From contig JAGQPC010000397.1 in NCBI GenBank assembly GCA_020426925.1, positions 1 to 33,683 on the forward strand: 33,683 bases of DNA, in the 5' to 3' direction. Origin of the DNA: Planctomycetales bacterium. GTDB taxonomy: Bacteria; Planctomycetota; Planctomycetia; Pirellulales; Pirellulaceae. A program made the translations under genes and the position numbers. The notes beneath the pieces are model-generated. The model was not told the origin of the DNA. It made no database searches and saw only the letters and a program-made list of their open reading frames with translations. The number at the start of each line of letters is the position of its first letter. The stretch's first letter is position 1. Of the stretch, positions 33,284-33,683 are shown one piece after another.

Positions 33284-33610
33284 CTAAGGGCCGCCGCTTG
33301 CGATTTTCAGTCCTGCTACGCCGGCAATGATTAGGCCGATAGAGATCAACTTCAGAGGTGCGGCGGACTCTTTGAACATTGCGATTCCAACGACGGCGAT
33401 AAGTGCTGTTCCGACACCAGACCAGACAGCATAGCCCACGCTCACGTCAATCTCGCGGATCGCGAACGTCAATGCGATGAAGCTAAAGACGTAGAACCCT
33501 GCCATTGCGACGGTCGGAACGGGACGCGTAAAGCCGTCCGTCATCTTCATTGCGGTGGTGCCACATACTTCAAGTACGATCGCCACTGCCAAGTAAAGCC
33601 AACCGCCCAT
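33284..33610 (-). CDS. SMR-family multidrug/quaternary-ammonium exporter (EmrE/QacC type)
   Basis: This 108-residue inner-membrane protein has four hydrophobic helices and the small-multidrug-resistance hallmarks. Glu14 in helix 1 (AIVLEVCGTTAMK) is at the same position as the proton/substrate-binding Glu14 of EmrE, followed by DGFTRPVPTV and the helix 3 packing motif YAVWSGVGTALIAVVG. These proteins work as antiparallel dimers that exchange protons for cationic drugs. The EVxGTTxMK and WSGVG pattern fits the EmrE/Qac subgroup better than the guanidinium exporter (Gdx/SugE) subgroup. The position of Glu14 supports the ATG at 33610; a TTG at 33619 is an alternative. Its upstream end lies 73 bases from the window edge, and no guanidine riboswitch is visible in that piece. 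Confidence 0.92.
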   Translation of the reverse strand: MGGWLYLAVAIVLEVCGTTAMKMTDGFTRPVPTVAMAGFYVFSFIALTFAIREIDVSVGYAVWSGVGTALIAVVGIAMFKESAAPLKLISIGLIIAGVAGLKIASGGP

Positions 33611-33683
33611 TTCCTGCAAAGCTCGCTATCCATCGGTCAAATAGTCTGCAAGACGATACCTCGATCGCCTGCATTGTTCAATG

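Noticed and set aside
33611-33683. A possible guanidine riboswitch before the SMR transporter
   Set aside because: Only 73 bases are available and no conserved ykkC-type or mini-ykkC elements are visible; the protein also looks more like the EmrE/Qac than the Gdx subgroup.

Overview
The window looks like a piece of chromosome from a planctomycete, probably a marine Pirellulales-type (Rhodopirellula-like) bacterium. The evidence is the density of large exported proteins with PEP-CTERM sorting signals (four genes), dockerin-like calcium repeats, an N-terminal LEPR-XLL-type export motif (ESLENRQLMAAD), a DUF1080 sugar hydrolase, a Tat-exported Gfo/Idh/MocA oxidoreductase, and a giant Ser/Thr kinase with TPR repeats. 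These are mixed with single, non-operonic housekeeping genes. No rRNA, tRNA, CRISPR array, transposase or phage gene was recognised.

Layout. 1-1477 (-) is the 5' part of an uncharacterised exported protein that runs off the window. 1828-2214 (+) is a VOC/glyoxalase-fold protein. 2746-4836 and 5043-9497 (+) are two large secreted proteins, separated by a good terminator and sharing a C-terminal dockerin-like module; the second fuses a seven-repeat FG-GAP (integrin-like) propeller to a D-Ala-D-Ala carboxypeptidase-type (S11) domain. 9547-13080 (-) is a soluble hybrid histidine kinase with six PAS domains. 13434-16820 (-) is a two-gene operon of paralogous PEP-CTERM proteins whose central 340 residues resemble flagellin. 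16972-18285 and 18408-22256 (+) are a Gfo/Idh/MocA oxidoreductase and the Ser/Thr kinase. 22349-25551 is a housekeeping block: rsmA (-), ribE (-) and divergent eno (+). 25757-28174 holds a small membrane protein, a truncated remnant of an endonuclease/exonuclease/phosphatase gene, and a lectin-like PEP-CTERM protein. 28506-33610 holds the DUF1080 protein, a small TPR protein, a DUF11-repeat surface protein, lexA and an SMR-family efflux protein.

Four intergenic spaces (near 23.3, 25.6, 28.3 and 33.1 kb) carry elaborate nested or serial hairpins that look like genome-specific palindromic repeats.

The most unusual feature is the flagellin-like operon. Both proteins keep signal peptides and PEP-CTERM tails. 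Between the two halves of an ordinary PEP-CTERM beta-sandwich domain they carry a segment resembling flagellin D1 helices plus a Flagellin_IN-like variable domain, without the D0 ends needed for filament assembly. All family assignments come from reading the translated sequence and recalling family motifs; no database search was run.
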